Positions 42,634 through 51,779 of a stretch of DNA of 64,000 nt are shown in pieces (within the stretch, counting starts at the first letter, position 1; every line of letters begins with the position of its first letter). Below the pieces are notes generated by a model. It did no database searches. It was not told the origin of the DNA and saw only the letters and a list, made by a program, of their open reading frames with translations. The position numbers and the translations under genes are program-made. Source of the stretch: Arboricoccus pini (lineage in GTDB: Bacteria > Pseudomonadota > Alphaproteobacteria > Geminicoccales > Geminicoccaceae); the NCBI RefSeq assembly GCF_900187945.1, contig NZ_FYEH01000012.1, forward strand, positions 54,006-118,005, given 5' to 3'.

Positions 42634-43140
42634 CTACCGTGGCGAATCGCACAGATAGCGCATGATCTTTCCGGGAGAACCGGGCTTAGATCTCCTGAAG
42701 AATCGGAGGTGGCCGAGATCGATAGACCCGTCATGGCGTCCACTGAAAGATCTTTGGGCGACTAAGGCGCGATCACGAATGGCTAAAGACGCACTATGGC
42801 CCACGAAGGAAGTAACCCCGCCGTTGATCTTCAGATCGTGCTTGGTTCCGGTATCGGCCGGATAGGCGAAATCGAGACCACGACGGCCAGCCGCGGTCGT
42901 TTCCGACACGGAGTCCCACCCGAGCTTGGCTTCGATGGTGGAAATACCGGTAATGGCGTCACCATAATACCGGCCGTTACTACCTGTATATTTAGTATAA
43001 TTATTGCCCAGGATATTTTTAATGAATTCGGCCGGCTCGGCGGGTGTTTTGCTTCGATGCGAATCCATAGGACGGACGCCGTCCTGTCCGAACCAGACCA
43101 TCGCATCGGGCTTGAGGTTTAGGTAGTCGGCCGTGTGCAT
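42634..43140 (-). CDS. Hypothetical protein
   Basis: A 168-codon frame without an obvious ribosome-binding site. Its middle part is Gly/Tyr/Asn-rich (NNYTKYTGSNGRYYGD) and includes GRRGLDFAYPADTGTKHDLKI, which reads like a fragment of a larger secreted or enzymatic protein. No family recognised. It may be a remnant of a longer gene, as neighbouring sequence is also poor in genes. Confidence 0.35.
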   Translation of the reverse strand: MHTADYLNLKPDAMVWFGQDGVRPMDSHRSKTPAEPAEFIKNILGNNYTKYTGSNGRYYGDAITGISTIEAKLGWDSVSETTAAGRRGLDFAYPADTGTKHDLKINGGVTSFVGHSASLAIRDRALVAQRSFSGRHDGSIDLGHLRFFRRSKPGSPGKIMRYLCDSPR

Positions 43141-43243
43141 CAGGTCGATGTGGTGGTTATGATTACCATCATGCGAGGCAAGAACTTCGCATCGTCATCA
43201 AAGAAGGCGAAAGAAATCAAACTTGACGTCAGGCGAGAGTATT

Positions 43244-44641
43244 TCAGGTCGCGCCTTGCGTTGGTGGGACGAGCCCGGAACTGGTCAGCGGGGCCGCGGG
43301 TAGCTGCGTTGTCTGCTTGGTGATGGAGATGTCGGGCGCAGGCGTCTGGCGGGCGGCAGCCTGGGCGCGTACCAGCTTCACGGCCAGATCGGCTGATGGA
43401 ATATAGTCGAAATTGCCCTGTCGTCCTGCTAGCTCGATTCCAAAGGCCTTGAGTTGCGCTTGTAGACGCTGACTGGCCGCCATGACTCCCTGCCGGTAGA
43501 GAGGATAAGCGTGGCCGGTCAGACTATGCCCCAGAAGTTCCAGCGGTGCCTTGAGGAGGCCCGTCGCTTGCAATTGCCGGCTGATCGCCGCCAGATGTTC
43601 TTCCACGGGCTCCGCTGCGCCGTCCTTGCTGGTGATCTCGATGCTCATATGGTCGTGATCGTAACCCGCGTAGAAACGCGAATGCATCGTCAGTCGCTTC
43701 CAGCGGCCCTCGGCTGTAAAGTTGAAAAGGACGCCATGCGGCGTGTTCAGGCGTTCCGGTGCGCGGGCAAAGAGGGTGACCAGATCGAGGGTAGGGGGTG
43801 TCTCAATCGGCGTCAGTCCGATCAAGCGGGCCATGGCCTCGCCCGGAATGGTGCCGATGACGCGATCGCCCTGGATCTGCTGACCGTTCACCCGGAGGGC
43901 GAAACCGTCCGGAGTCCGTTGCAGGTCTTGCAGGTCTGCACCGGTAATGATCGTCACCCCATCCTGGCCAAGGAGTTCGCCGATCCGCGCATAGAGGGCT
44001 TCAAAACCCTGGCGCGGCCGGACGCAGGCCTGTACGGCACCGCTTTCGACCCGGCGCACACGCCGGCGCTGAAAGCGGCCACGAAGCGAAGCGGCGTCCG
44101 CTATCCAACGCATCCGTTTGCGGGCAAAATCGACGTCCACGGTGTGATCGGAGCTGCTGAAGAAGCGCTCGATATAGCCCTTGAGGCCCGTGCGCGCATA
44201 AATCAGGTTGCCCAAATAGAAGCGGGCGAAGTCGCCAGCCGAGCGCATGCGCGCGTAGCGAATTCGGCTAAGAAAGAGATCGACGGGTAGTGCTAGGAGT
44301 TCGAGTGGAGTTAGGTCTCGGACCAGTTCTCTGGGTTTGACGGGATAGGTCAAAACCGCCCCATGCGGGTTGATGCGACCAAAGCTTGGTTTGACGTCCT
44401 CGAACATCTCACCCACCTCGGCGAAGGTCTGAAGAAATGGGCCGCCGCGGGTGAAGAAGAACGCACCGATATCGAATGTGTAGTCCCCCTGGCTCCAGGA
44501 CCGCTGATTGCCACCCAGCCGATCCTCCGGTTCGACAAGGCAGACGCGCTGCCCGCTACGCGCGAGGTCCCGCGCGTAGGTGAGGCCGGTGACGCCACCA
44601 CCTAGGATGATGACATCGAAACGGCCAGTGTCCGTTCTCAT
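43244..44641 (-). CDS. FAD-dependent oxidoreductase (protoporphyrinogen oxidase-like)
   Basis: Flavoprotein of the amine oxidase/protoporphyrinogen oxidase-like type, 465 residues. The FAD-binding motif IILGGGVTGLTYARDLARSG is at residues 11-30, with GGNQRSW following. The C-terminal part is rich in Pro/Ala/Gln. Similar proteins occur in polysaccharide and lipid gene clusters, and it lies at the 3' end of the exopolysaccharide cluster, but its substrate is unknown. The terminator in front of it suggests transcription separate from the main cluster. Confidence 0.75.
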   Translation of the reverse strand: MRTDTGRFDVIILGGGVTGLTYARDLARSGQRVCLVEPEDRLGGNQRSWSQGDYTFDIGAFFFTRGGPFLQTFAEVGEMFEDVKPSFGRINPHGAVLTYPVKPRELVRDLTPLELLALPVDLFLSRIRYARMRSAGDFARFYLGNLIYARTGLKGYIERFFSSSDHTVDVDFARKRMRWIADAASLRGRFQRRRVRRVESGAVQACVRPRQGFEALYARIGELLGQDGVTIITGADLQDLQRTPDGFALRVNGQQIQGDRVIGTIPGEAMARLIGLTPIETPPTLDLVTLFARAPERLNTPHGVLFNFTAEGRWKRLTMHSRFYAGYDHDHMSIEITSKDGAAEPVEEHLAAISRQLQATGLLKAPLELLGHSLTGHAYPLYRQGVMAASQRLQAQLKAFGIELAGRQGNFDYIPSADLAVKLVRAQAAARQTPAPDISITKQTTQLPAAPLTSSGLVPPTQGAT

Positions 44642-44797
44642 GGCGAGGGCCCAACCACAGATTATTTTATCCTGTTAATTCACAGTAATGTTATCCACTA
44701 TCAGGCGTATTTCCTACCATTAACAACGAACCAAGTTGCACTAATTATGTGTGGCGGTACCAGGCTAAGATAGAGGTGATGCGGCGAGGCCAGAGGC

Positions 44798-44825
44798 AAA
44801 AAAAGGCGCGCTTCGCGAGCGCGCC
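44798..44825 (-). terminator. Rho-independent terminator after the glycoside hydrolase gene
   Basis: GGCGCGCT and AGCGCGCC form a perfect eight-base-pair stem with a five-base loop. On the minus strand it is followed by seven T. It lies 47 bases beyond the stop of the PslG-like gene and ends the long minus-strand operon. Confidence 0.88.
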
Positions 44826-44871
44826 TATGAAACCTTGCGTTTTGCCTGAAACGCGCGAGGCGGATTAATTC

Positions 44872-46119
44872 TTAGGACGGACCGCCCACGACGAGCACGG
44901 GCCGGACAGAGGCCGCCAGGGGGCCTTGCGGCAGGGCTTGGCTCCGGCCCGTCACCAGATCGACGATTTGCGCCTTGCTGCCAAGGTCGGACGGTCGCGG
45001 TATCGAACCCGTGCCGTCGTTGGTCCAGAGGACATAAGAGGCCTCGCGCTTTGGCCCCTCGAAGCGAAGACCGTAGACCGAGCCCTCGCAGGGCGAGCAG
45101 ATCGACTTGAAGGGCAGATCACCGACACGATTGAGCAGGTTCTTGACGATCGCGTAGCTGGGCTTTGGGTTGCCATTGAAATCGAGAAGACCGAATGTCT
45201 GCTCGGAATCATCATTGTTCGCGCCTGGCGCCATCATGGTGAAGAGATTCGTGTATTCTCCGGCCATGGCGCCCGTCAAAAGAATGCGCGTGTCGTGATT
45301 GATCTGGTCGTCGGCTGTCAGGTTCCACTTCTTGGCGACCGGCGTGCCCCATTCGCTGATGATGACGTCTTTCTTTTGCCCGCCCGCATCCAACATGTCA
45401 TCGATCCGGTTGAGATCGGACAAGTAGGATTCAGGCAACCTTCGCCCATAGGGATGGAGACTGAAGCCGCTTGCGCAGCTAATCATGTCAGGCTGGAGGG
45501 CAGCCTTCGACCAGGTCCCGTAATGACCCAAGACATCCTTATCGATCGGCGTGCCGTTCATGCCCAGAACATAGATTTTGGCATCCGGCTTGACGGCCCG
45601 CATTGCCTGACAGCTGCTGGCAGCAAGCATGGCGTAGAGCTTGCCGTCGGGATTGGGCTTCCAGAACGTGCGCAGATTGGGCTCGTTCCAGATCTCGTAG
45701 CGAAACTCAGGTCCGTTATAGCGCTGAACGACAGCGGCGGCGAAGCGGGCGAAGCCGGCGACGGAATCCTTGCTGGCGGCCGCAACGGCATTGCCACCGT
45801 TAGGGGCGTCATAATTGTCATTGGGGCCAATCAATGTCAGCAGCGGCGATAGGCCGGCTGCGATGATCGGCCGTAGGCGCTGGTCGGTGACCCCCCAGTC
45901 ATAGCGGCCCATGCTTTTCTCGACCTCGTTCCAACGAACGGCGATGCGGACGTGCCGCAGCCCCAGATCGCGGGCGCCAGCGATCTGGCGGTCGAGAGCG
46001 GGCTGACGAAGCATCTGGACGCTCCAAAGCGAGCGGAGGGTTGGCTCCGCCGCTTGGACGGACGGCGTCGCAAGACAAAGGGCTGTCAGGAATGGCAGGG
46101 CTACGAGTAATCGACGCAT
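44872..46119 (-). CDS. PslG-like exopolysaccharide glycoside hydrolase
   Basis: Secreted glycoside hydrolase with a TIM-barrel (clan A type), 415 residues from the start at 46119, which puts a signal peptide (MRRLLVALPFLTALCLA) at the N-terminus. The acid/base site reads YEIWNEPN with Glu146, and the nucleophile site reads IISEWGTP with Glu256. PslG of the Psl biofilm matrix cluster in Pseudomonas aeruginosa is a comparable hydrolase, and this gene sits in an exopolysaccharide cluster in the same way. It probably trims or clears its own polymer in the periplasm. A strong terminator follows. Confidence 0.85.
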   Translation of the reverse strand: MRRLLVALPFLTALCLATPSVQAAEPTLRSLWSVQMLRQPALDRQIAGARDLGLRHVRIAVRWNEVEKSMGRYDWGVTDQRLRPIIAAGLSPLLTLIGPNDNYDAPNGGNAVAAASKDSVAGFARFAAAVVQRYNGPEFRYEIWNEPNLRTFWKPNPDGKLYAMLAASSCQAMRAVKPDAKIYVLGMNGTPIDKDVLGHYGTWSKAALQPDMISCASGFSLHPYGRRLPESYLSDLNRIDDMLDAGGQKKDVIISEWGTPVAKKWNLTADDQINHDTRILLTGAMAGEYTNLFTMMAPGANNDDSEQTFGLLDFNGNPKPSYAIVKNLLNRVGDLPFKSICSPCEGSVYGLRFEGPKREASYVLWTNDGTGSIPRPSDLGSKAQIVDLVTGRSQALPQGPLAASVRPVLVVGGPS

Positions 46120-46198
46120 ACGCAATGCTCCATACAGATCCGATTTGAGCCAAATTGGATCAGTTTGGTCCGCTTGCAAGTCGCCTTTTGGTATTCGA

Positions 46199-47632
46199 TT
46201 AGCTGCGCTGTGAAGCTGCAAGAGCGGTCATGCCGGAATCGACATGCGCCCTCTCACGGTCAATCTGGCCTAGACGTGCTGATGAACGCTTGCTGGCGCC
46301 GAACGCATGCGGGGCCAGGATATAGGCGGCGAAGGCGTAGAGCATCGTGCGATGGATCGACGACGCGGACATGTCGCCGCCCAGCGCCATGGCGATCACG
46401 GTGCCTATCATGGCCATCGTCAATAGGCCCATCGCCACGCGGGTATCCAAATCCTCGCCTTTACCGGCACGACGTTCCATGAGGAGCTTGAGCCAGGGAA
46501 AAACCAGCCGTTTCAGCACGATGACGAGATAGAAGAACAGGCCGATGACCCCGACATTGGAGAGGATCATGCAAATCTCGCTCGATGGTCGATGCGTGCC
46601 GGCCCCGACGCCTAGGCCCCAGCTCTCGAAGAAGACCTTGAAGGCCATGATATTGAGGCCCATGCGGATGGCGAAGGAATCGCTGTCCGTCTTCTCAAAC
46701 AGAACGCGATTTAAGATCTCGTTGGCCGCCCCTTGATAAACATAGTCGAAGACGAAAAAACCCAGGACCCCGAGCGCGATCATGGCAATGCCCACCCCGA
46801 GCATGGAGGTGACAGAGCGCCCTTGCATCGCCATGAACATGGCAGCGACGATGGCTAGGCCCACGAACGAGGTCGAGGAAGTCGAGATTACGAGGATCAG
46901 GATGCAAAGGAGGGCCAGGAGCTTGTGGCTGAGCTTCGGGTTCCAGGTACCGACCAGATAGCCCAACGCCGCCGTAAACCAACTGGCCAGCGCGGATGGC
47001 TCCGAGAAGGGACCGGAGAGACGGCTGAAATCCGCGGCTTCCTGCACGCCGAAGAAGCCACGCGTCTTATTGTGGAACACATTGGTGCTGAGGAAGTGAT
47101 AGAGGCCGGGCGTAGCTAGTTGCGAGAGCGTAAGCGCCGCCGTCACGACGATCCCGATCTTCATCCACAAATCGACCTTAGCGGCATTCAACTTGGAAAA
47201 TTGGCTGTAGAGCAGCAGCAGGACCACCATCTGCAGCACGAACGCGAAGAGCTGGACAATATTATAGGTCCCGGGCGCGACCGGGGTCGGAAAGCTGCTA
47301 TAGGCGTTGACCGAATAAAATGCGTTCTGGAAGATTCGCGGCCCGACGATGGTGATCACGACGCACCAGACGAACATGCCGAGATAGGGAAGCACGAAGC
47401 CCAGCGTCGCCGGCGGATAGCGCAGGCCGCCGTAGACGGCGCGCAGGCAGACGCCAGCGATGACCGCCAGCAGCGACAGCTGATAGATACCGAAAAAGAC
47501 CGGGCCCGCCTCGATCACGCTGCTGCCTGGAAAGGCAAGGGCGGCAAACAGCATGGGGATGAGCGTGGAGGCGGCGCAAATGATGCCCACCGCCAGGAAC
47601 GGAATATTGAAGAGCAGGGCGATCGGATGCAT
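46199..47632 (-). CDS. O-antigen ligase/polymerase-like membrane protein (Wzy)
   Basis: Polytopic membrane protein of 477 residues with about 11-12 hydrophobic segments and a large periplasmic loop between residues 280 and 330 (with GLGVGAGTHRPSSE), typical of Wzy/O-antigen polymerases. It should polymerise lipid-linked repeat units at the periplasmic side of the inner membrane. Sequence similarity in this family is low and the call rests on topology and context next to a flippase, chain-length and export genes. Confidence 0.78.
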   Translation of the reverse strand: MHPIALLFNIPFLAVGIICAASTLIPMLFAALAFPGSSVIEAGPVFFGIYQLSLLAVIAGVCLRAVYGGLRYPPATLGFVLPYLGMFVWCVVITIVGPRIFQNAFYSVNAYSSFPTPVAPGTYNIVQLFAFVLQMVVLLLLYSQFSKLNAAKVDLWMKIGIVVTAALTLSQLATPGLYHFLSTNVFHNKTRGFFGVQEAADFSRLSGPFSEPSALASWFTAALGYLVGTWNPKLSHKLLALLCILILVISTSSTSFVGLAIVAAMFMAMQGRSVTSMLGVGIAMIALGVLGFFVFDYVYQGAANEILNRVLFEKTDSDSFAIRMGLNIMAFKVFFESWGLGVGAGTHRPSSEICMILSNVGVIGLFFYLVIVLKRLVFPWLKLLMERRAGKGEDLDTRVAMGLLTMAMIGTVIAMALGGDMSASSIHRTMLYAFAAYILAPHAFGASKRSSARLGQIDRERAHVDSGMTALAASQRS

Positions 47633-47791
47633 CAGGTCGGCCTATCGGGCGGTTAAATATCGCGCATCAACGGCGCAGAACGGATTTGGGCGGCGCCATT
47701 TGTCCCACCCGTGATCAACCGATGGCATATTGATTGGGGGCGGCCAAGTGAAACACGTACCTGGGCTTCGGCATTGGGTTGAAAAATCGAT

Positions 47792-48682
47792 TTAGGCGTA
47801 CATGCGGTGATAGTCGCGGCGTAGCAGCTGAATATCGCTATCGAACCGGTCGAGCGCACGATTGAGGGCATGATCTGAACTCAACTGCGGCGTGGTGCGT
47901 GCGGCGGTCTTGAGGCTACGCGCCGCTCGTCGACGAAAGAGTCCCGCACCCAGGCGCTCGATGGTTGCCCGGTGAGGGCGTACGAGGGATCGGCCGGTCC
48001 GCCCGGCGATCGAGAATGTTTCGGCCATCTCGTAGAGCGAGGATGCCGCCAGCCGGTTCGGTTTCAGCTTGATATCGAGCGCCTCGGCCCAGTCATGCCA
48101 CTTGAAATGATGATGGTGGTCGAGCGGCAGCATGGCCACCCAGGGCACGCGCAAAGCGTCGGCGACGATGGCGCCGTGCATGGCCTCGGCGATGATGAGC
48201 TCGCTCGCCTGCATATCCTCCAGCACGTCTTCGACCGACCGGCGGGGGTCGATGAGATGAACGTCCGCTTCGTTCGCGGCCTCTTCCCACGCACCACGCA
48301 GCAGACTTTCCCAGTGCGGCATGAAGGAGACGCGATGGCGCTTTTGCGGCGCGGGGTCGCGCCAGCGGTTGATCATGACGGCAAGGTCGGCCACCGCCTT
48401 GTCGGCTGGAAGGCCAAGGGCGGCCGCGGTGCGCGGGCCTCGCACATTATAGACCTGCCAGCTCGCGTCGAGCTTCGGCAAAGGCGTGTAGCCGCCATAG
48501 CCGCAGCCAAAGACGATCTTCTTGGATGAGGCGGGGTGCCAGTCGAAAAGGATGGATCCGATGCCCAAGAACAGCTCGCTTTCGTCCTCGTCGAAGAAAT
48601 CGGGCAGGATCTTGGGCAGCAGATACTCGTTGAGCTCATCGCCAAAATTGCGATGTGAACCGCGGTAGAAATAATATTTCAT
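47792..48682 (-). CDS. Polysaccharide pyruvyltransferase-family protein A
   Basis: Protein of the polysaccharide pyruvyltransferase family (ExoV/GumL type), 296 residues. Seen: YYFYRGSHRNFGDELNEYLLP at the start, LFLGIGSILFDWHP, and EAMHGAIVADALRVPWVAM, the family's histidine-containing strand. Such enzymes attach pyruvate ketals to sugar residues using phosphoenolpyruvate. GGAG lies eight bases before the ATG. Two more family members are in the same cluster (49.8 and 55.4 kb). The acceptor sugar cannot be predicted. Confidence 0.85.
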   Translation of the reverse strand: MKYYFYRGSHRNFGDELNEYLLPKILPDFFDEDESELFLGIGSILFDWHPASSKKIVFGCGYGGYTPLPKLDASWQVYNVRGPRTAAALGLPADKAVADLAVMINRWRDPAPQKRHRVSFMPHWESLLRGAWEEAANEADVHLIDPRRSVEDVLEDMQASELIIAEAMHGAIVADALRVPWVAMLPLDHHHHFKWHDWAEALDIKLKPNRLAASSLYEMAETFSIAGRTGRSLVRPHRATIERLGAGLFRRRAARSLKTAARTTPQLSSDHALNRALDRFDSDIQLLRRDYHRMYA

Positions 48683-48696
48683 CGGCCTTGCTCCAG

Positions 48697-49632
48697 TTAT
48701 GCCAGACCGCGGGACTGCCGATCGACCTGCGGCAGGCGGCGCTCCTCTACGGGGTCGAGATTGATGGGACGGCTTGCCGTGTGGCGAACGGCGGCCAGCG
48801 CCAGCTTCAAGAACGCTTTCGTGTTCAAGGGCGAGAGGGGCAGGGCGCGAAATATGCGGGCCGTCGCCAGGGCGAGGCGCAGGCGGCCTTGAACGAAGCG
48901 GGCACGGCGATCGAGGGCGGCGTAAATGACCAGGCCGTGAAAATCGGTTTCGAAATGGTCTAGGACCTGAGCCATCTGATCATCATAGCGTTCGTCGGCG
49001 GCAAATCCCTGCTGCTGCTTTGTCGTGCCAACTGGTCGCGTGTGTTTGACGGCCACCGCGTCGACGATGGCGCTGCGATAGAGAGGCCGTTCGCTCACGC
49101 GCGACCAGATCAAGTCGATCCCGGTTTCCCAGCCTCGATCGAACAGGAAAGCGGCCTCCTTGAGGTAGCTGGCCCGGAAGAAGGGACACATCATTTCGAC
49201 GAAGTTTGTGTAGCGCAGCTTGAAGCGATCGTTCTGCAGTAGGCCTACATAGGAAAGGTGGCTGTCCCAAGTAAGACTGGGCTGCCAAAGGTCGAGCTGA
49301 TAGGCGGCACCGATCTCGAAGAGCTCATTGATCGTCGCGGCATCGGTTTCGATGTCGTCGTCGATCAGGGCAATGAAGGTATAGTCCGAGAAGATCGAGG
49401 GGCAGGCACGAAACAGCTTGTTTAGGCCGGCGATCTTGCGACCGGGTTGGTGGATGGTAATGACATTCGGATGCTCGACCTTTGGTGCCGCATCGTCATA
49501 GGCCGCGACGAGCATGTCGAAATCAGGTGCCGCGTTCCCCCGCAGCCAGGACGCGTGCAAGGAGTTCCGGCCCGCGCGAACGATGACCAGATGTTGAGAG
49601 AGGCGCGGCAGGCGGGCGTCAAGGTCTGTCAT
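48697..49632 (-). CDS. Putative glycosyltransferase (DUF707-like)
   Basis: 311 residues, with HLVIVRAGRNSLHASWL near the start and FIALIDDDIETDAATI around residue 91, a metal-binding DDD motif fitting a GT-A glycosyltransferase. The pattern resembles DUF707-type putative glycosyltransferases. It is cytoplasmic and should add one sugar of the repeat unit. Donor and acceptor are not known. It lies 14 bases upstream of the pyruvyltransferase-family gene A in the same orientation. Confidence 0.7.
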   Translation of the reverse strand: MTDLDARLPRLSQHLVIVRAGRNSLHASWLRGNAAPDFDMLVAAYDDAAPKVEHPNVITIHQPGRKIAGLNKLFRACPSIFSDYTFIALIDDDIETDAATINELFEIGAAYQLDLWQPSLTWDSHLSYVGLLQNDRFKLRYTNFVEMMCPFFRASYLKEAAFLFDRGWETGIDLIWSRVSERPLYRSAIVDAVAVKHTRPVGTTKQQQGFAADERYDDQMAQVLDHFETDFHGLVIYAALDRRARFVQGRLRLALATARIFRALPLSPLNTKAFLKLALAAVRHTASRPINLDPVEERRLPQVDRQSRGLA

Positions 49633-49753
49633 GCAGCGCGCCGGACTGGCAGTGCCAACGTATATCCGATTTCCACATCAGCACTGGCGTTTCGAGAATT
49701 GACATAACACCCGCAATGATACGCTTTTGCGAAACCGGTTAAACCAGAAAGGC

Positions 49754-50698
49754 TCAATTTCGAAACTGGCCACGCCATTGTTTGATCGCATCGAGAGGAA
49801 GATGGATCTCGGTGGCATCGTCACCGTGGATCCATCTTTCGATCGCCGGCAGGTCGGCGCGGTCGACAACCGGCAGGTTCGTATCCTTGCCAATCTCGGC
49901 CGCCCGGTTATCCACCGCCATGATCAGGCTGCGCTTGCCGCACTGCAGCGCGCGGATGCCGCCATGCAGCCGCGAGCCGACGAAATCGAGGTCTTCATTC
50001 TTGAGGGTCTGCGTATAATAGGCGACGTTGGGATCGGCAACCTTGATCCCGCGCAGACCGATCCCTTCCATATAGGCCATGTCGTCGCTTTGCTGCGGCC
50101 AGAAAATCAGTTGGTTGTAGTTGGCGCGCAGCAGTTCAACGAATGCGCGATCCGCCTCCAAATTGGCGCGGTAGTAGGTGAGCGTGAAGAGGACCGTGTC
50201 AGCCTTCTTGCGCGGGATCGCGGCGCAGCGCTCAGGGCTGAGCTTCCACATTGTAGGGCAGGCGGTGTTGACGACATTGGGGACAATCTCCCCGATGCGC
50301 TTTTGCGTGTAGCCGTCGCGGGCGGAATGGATGCCCTGCCGCGAGAGGACCTTCCTGTAGAGCCAGCGCGTGTAGGCGTCGGGCGGATCCATGTAGTTGC
50401 GCCAGCCCACGCCCATGAGGATGACGTCGTGCACCGAGCCGACGTCCCAGGGCACCAGCTTCCAGAGTGCGTGCCGGTGCATGCGCGAGGACATGATGTT
50501 GGTACCGCCGACGATGGCGAAGGCCGACTTCTTCAGCAGGCGCCGCGACACATGCGAGAGGTAGTCATGCGAGGCGACGGTGAAGACATAGGCGTCCGGC
50601 AGCGTCTCGTGCAGCTCTTCATTGACTGCATCGATGATGATCTGGTCGCCAAGATTGTCGGTCGCGACGCTCGTGTCGAATAATGTGATGATCTGCAA
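49754..50698 (-). CDS. Polysaccharide pyruvyltransferase-family protein B
   Basis: Second protein of the pyruvyltransferase family, 314 residues. Seen: the NLGDQIIIDAV start segment, FAIVGGTNIMSS, ILMGVGWRNYM, and LDFVGSRLHGGIRALQCGKRSL, the family's histidine strand. The start is TTG; the frame shows no ATG nearby and GAG lies about nine bases upstream. It could act as a ketal pyruvyltransferase or a glycosyltransferase-like variant of the fold. The functions of the three copies cannot be separated from sequence. Confidence 0.83.
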   Translation of the reverse strand: MQIITLFDTSVATDNLGDQIIIDAVNEELHETLPDAYVFTVASHDYLSHVSRRLLKKSAFAIVGGTNIMSSRMHRHALWKLVPWDVGSVHDVILMGVGWRNYMDPPDAYTRWLYRKVLSRQGIHSARDGYTQKRIGEIVPNVVNTACPTMWKLSPERCAAIPRKKADTVLFTLTYYRANLEADRAFVELLRANYNQLIFWPQQSDDMAYMEGIGLRGIKVADPNVAYYTQTLKNEDLDFVGSRLHGGIRALQCGKRSLIMAVDNRAAEIGKDTNLPVVDRADLPAIERWIHGDDATEIHLPLDAIKQWRGQFRN

Positions 50699-50716
50699 TG
50701 GGGTGAGCTCTCGCGT

Positions 50717-51739
50717 TTATAGGGCAGTTTGTAATGTCAAATCCGACTCGGACGCGGTGGCCGGTAAATCGAAATGGGCGGATTGCTGATAGTCCTTGAA
50801 ACGCGCGCGGCGCTTGAGACGACGCCAGGGCAGGACGTAGCGGGCTGTCAGTACGTTGCGGTTGCGCTCTTTTGTGAGCGCAGCGTGCTGCTGGGCGCTG
50901 AGCGGCTTGAAATAGGCGCCGAGAGAGGGGAAAGATCGACGATGCGCCTCGTAGTCGCTCTTGAAACGATCATACCAGGGAAAGCCGAAGAAGTGCCAAG
51001 GTTTCATACCGCCCGTGAAATGCAGCAGGCGGGGCTGGCAAAGGTTGTGCGCGCCGACCAGGGCGTAGTCGGTGATAAAATTATAGCAAGGTGAGACGAC
51101 GAGACGCCGGCCCCGACAGACGGCGTTCAGGGCACTTTGGTCATGATAGCGGCAACGTTCCGAGTTCTCGACGAAATAGGCGAGGGCTTCGGCGGCGATG
51201 TCCTTCCAGGATTCGCGCCGGAACGCCAGGACGCCAGCATTGAAATAGTCACGGGAATCACCGATGCCGATTCCGTCCAGATACGCACGGGTACCCTCCC
51301 AGTAGGAACCGCCGTCGCCATCATAGATCCAGGGCGAATCGTTGGCGGCGGCAATCATGCCGGGCGGAACGTCCAGGCCCAGGAGAGGGCGGATATCCCC
51401 GGCCATGAACGTATCGCCGTCGATATAGACAATGTGCTCGGCGTTGCTCGGCAGATAGGGGTAGAGCGCCAAGCGGCCCAACGTCGATGTTGGAACGTGC
51501 GTCTTGTTGAAACTCGTATCGTCGCGAAGATATTCCTTGCTGTCGAGCCGCACGAACTGAAAACCGCGGGCGGCGAAATCCTGCTCCAGCGCGGTGATCT
51601 CGGCCAATTCCATATCGATGAAATAGATGATGATCGCAGCTTCGTCCGGCGTCACCTGCGCACGCACTTGCGAGGCCGCGACCATCGTCGGGAAGACGAA
51701 GCCGCGGTCGGTAACGAAGACTACCGCGCGTGTGGTCAA
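50717..51739 (-). CDS. GT8-type glycosyltransferase
   Basis: Glycosyltransferase family 8 type (LPS galactosyl-/glucosyltransferase-like), 340 residues. Seen: VFVTDRGFVFPTMVAASQV, HIVYIDGDTFMAGD with the DxD metal motif, and YFNAGVLAFRRESW and GGMKPWHFF, typical of the family. The TTG start at 51739 has AAGGA eight bases upstream and gives the family N-terminus; the longer frame runs through unrelated sequence upstream. It uses a UDP-sugar donor and should act in the cytoplasm on the lipid-linked repeat unit. Confidence 0.87.
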   Translation of the reverse strand: MTTRAVVFVTDRGFVFPTMVAASQVRAQVTPDEAAIIIYFIDMELAEITALEQDFAARGFQFVRLDSKEYLRDDTSFNKTHVPTSTLGRLALYPYLPSNAEHIVYIDGDTFMAGDIRPLLGLDVPPGMIAAANDSPWIYDGDGGSYWEGTRAYLDGIGIGDSRDYFNAGVLAFRRESWKDIAAEALAYFVENSERCRYHDQSALNAVCRGRRLVVSPCYNFITDYALVGAHNLCQPRLLHFTGGMKPWHFFGFPWYDRFKSDYEAHRRSFPSLGAYFKPLSAQQHAALTKERNRNVLTARYVLPWRRLKRRARFKDYQQSAHFDLPATASESDLTLQTAL

Positions 51740-51779
51740 GAGACATATCCTTATTGCAGGGGCGAAGGGGCGGTGATTA

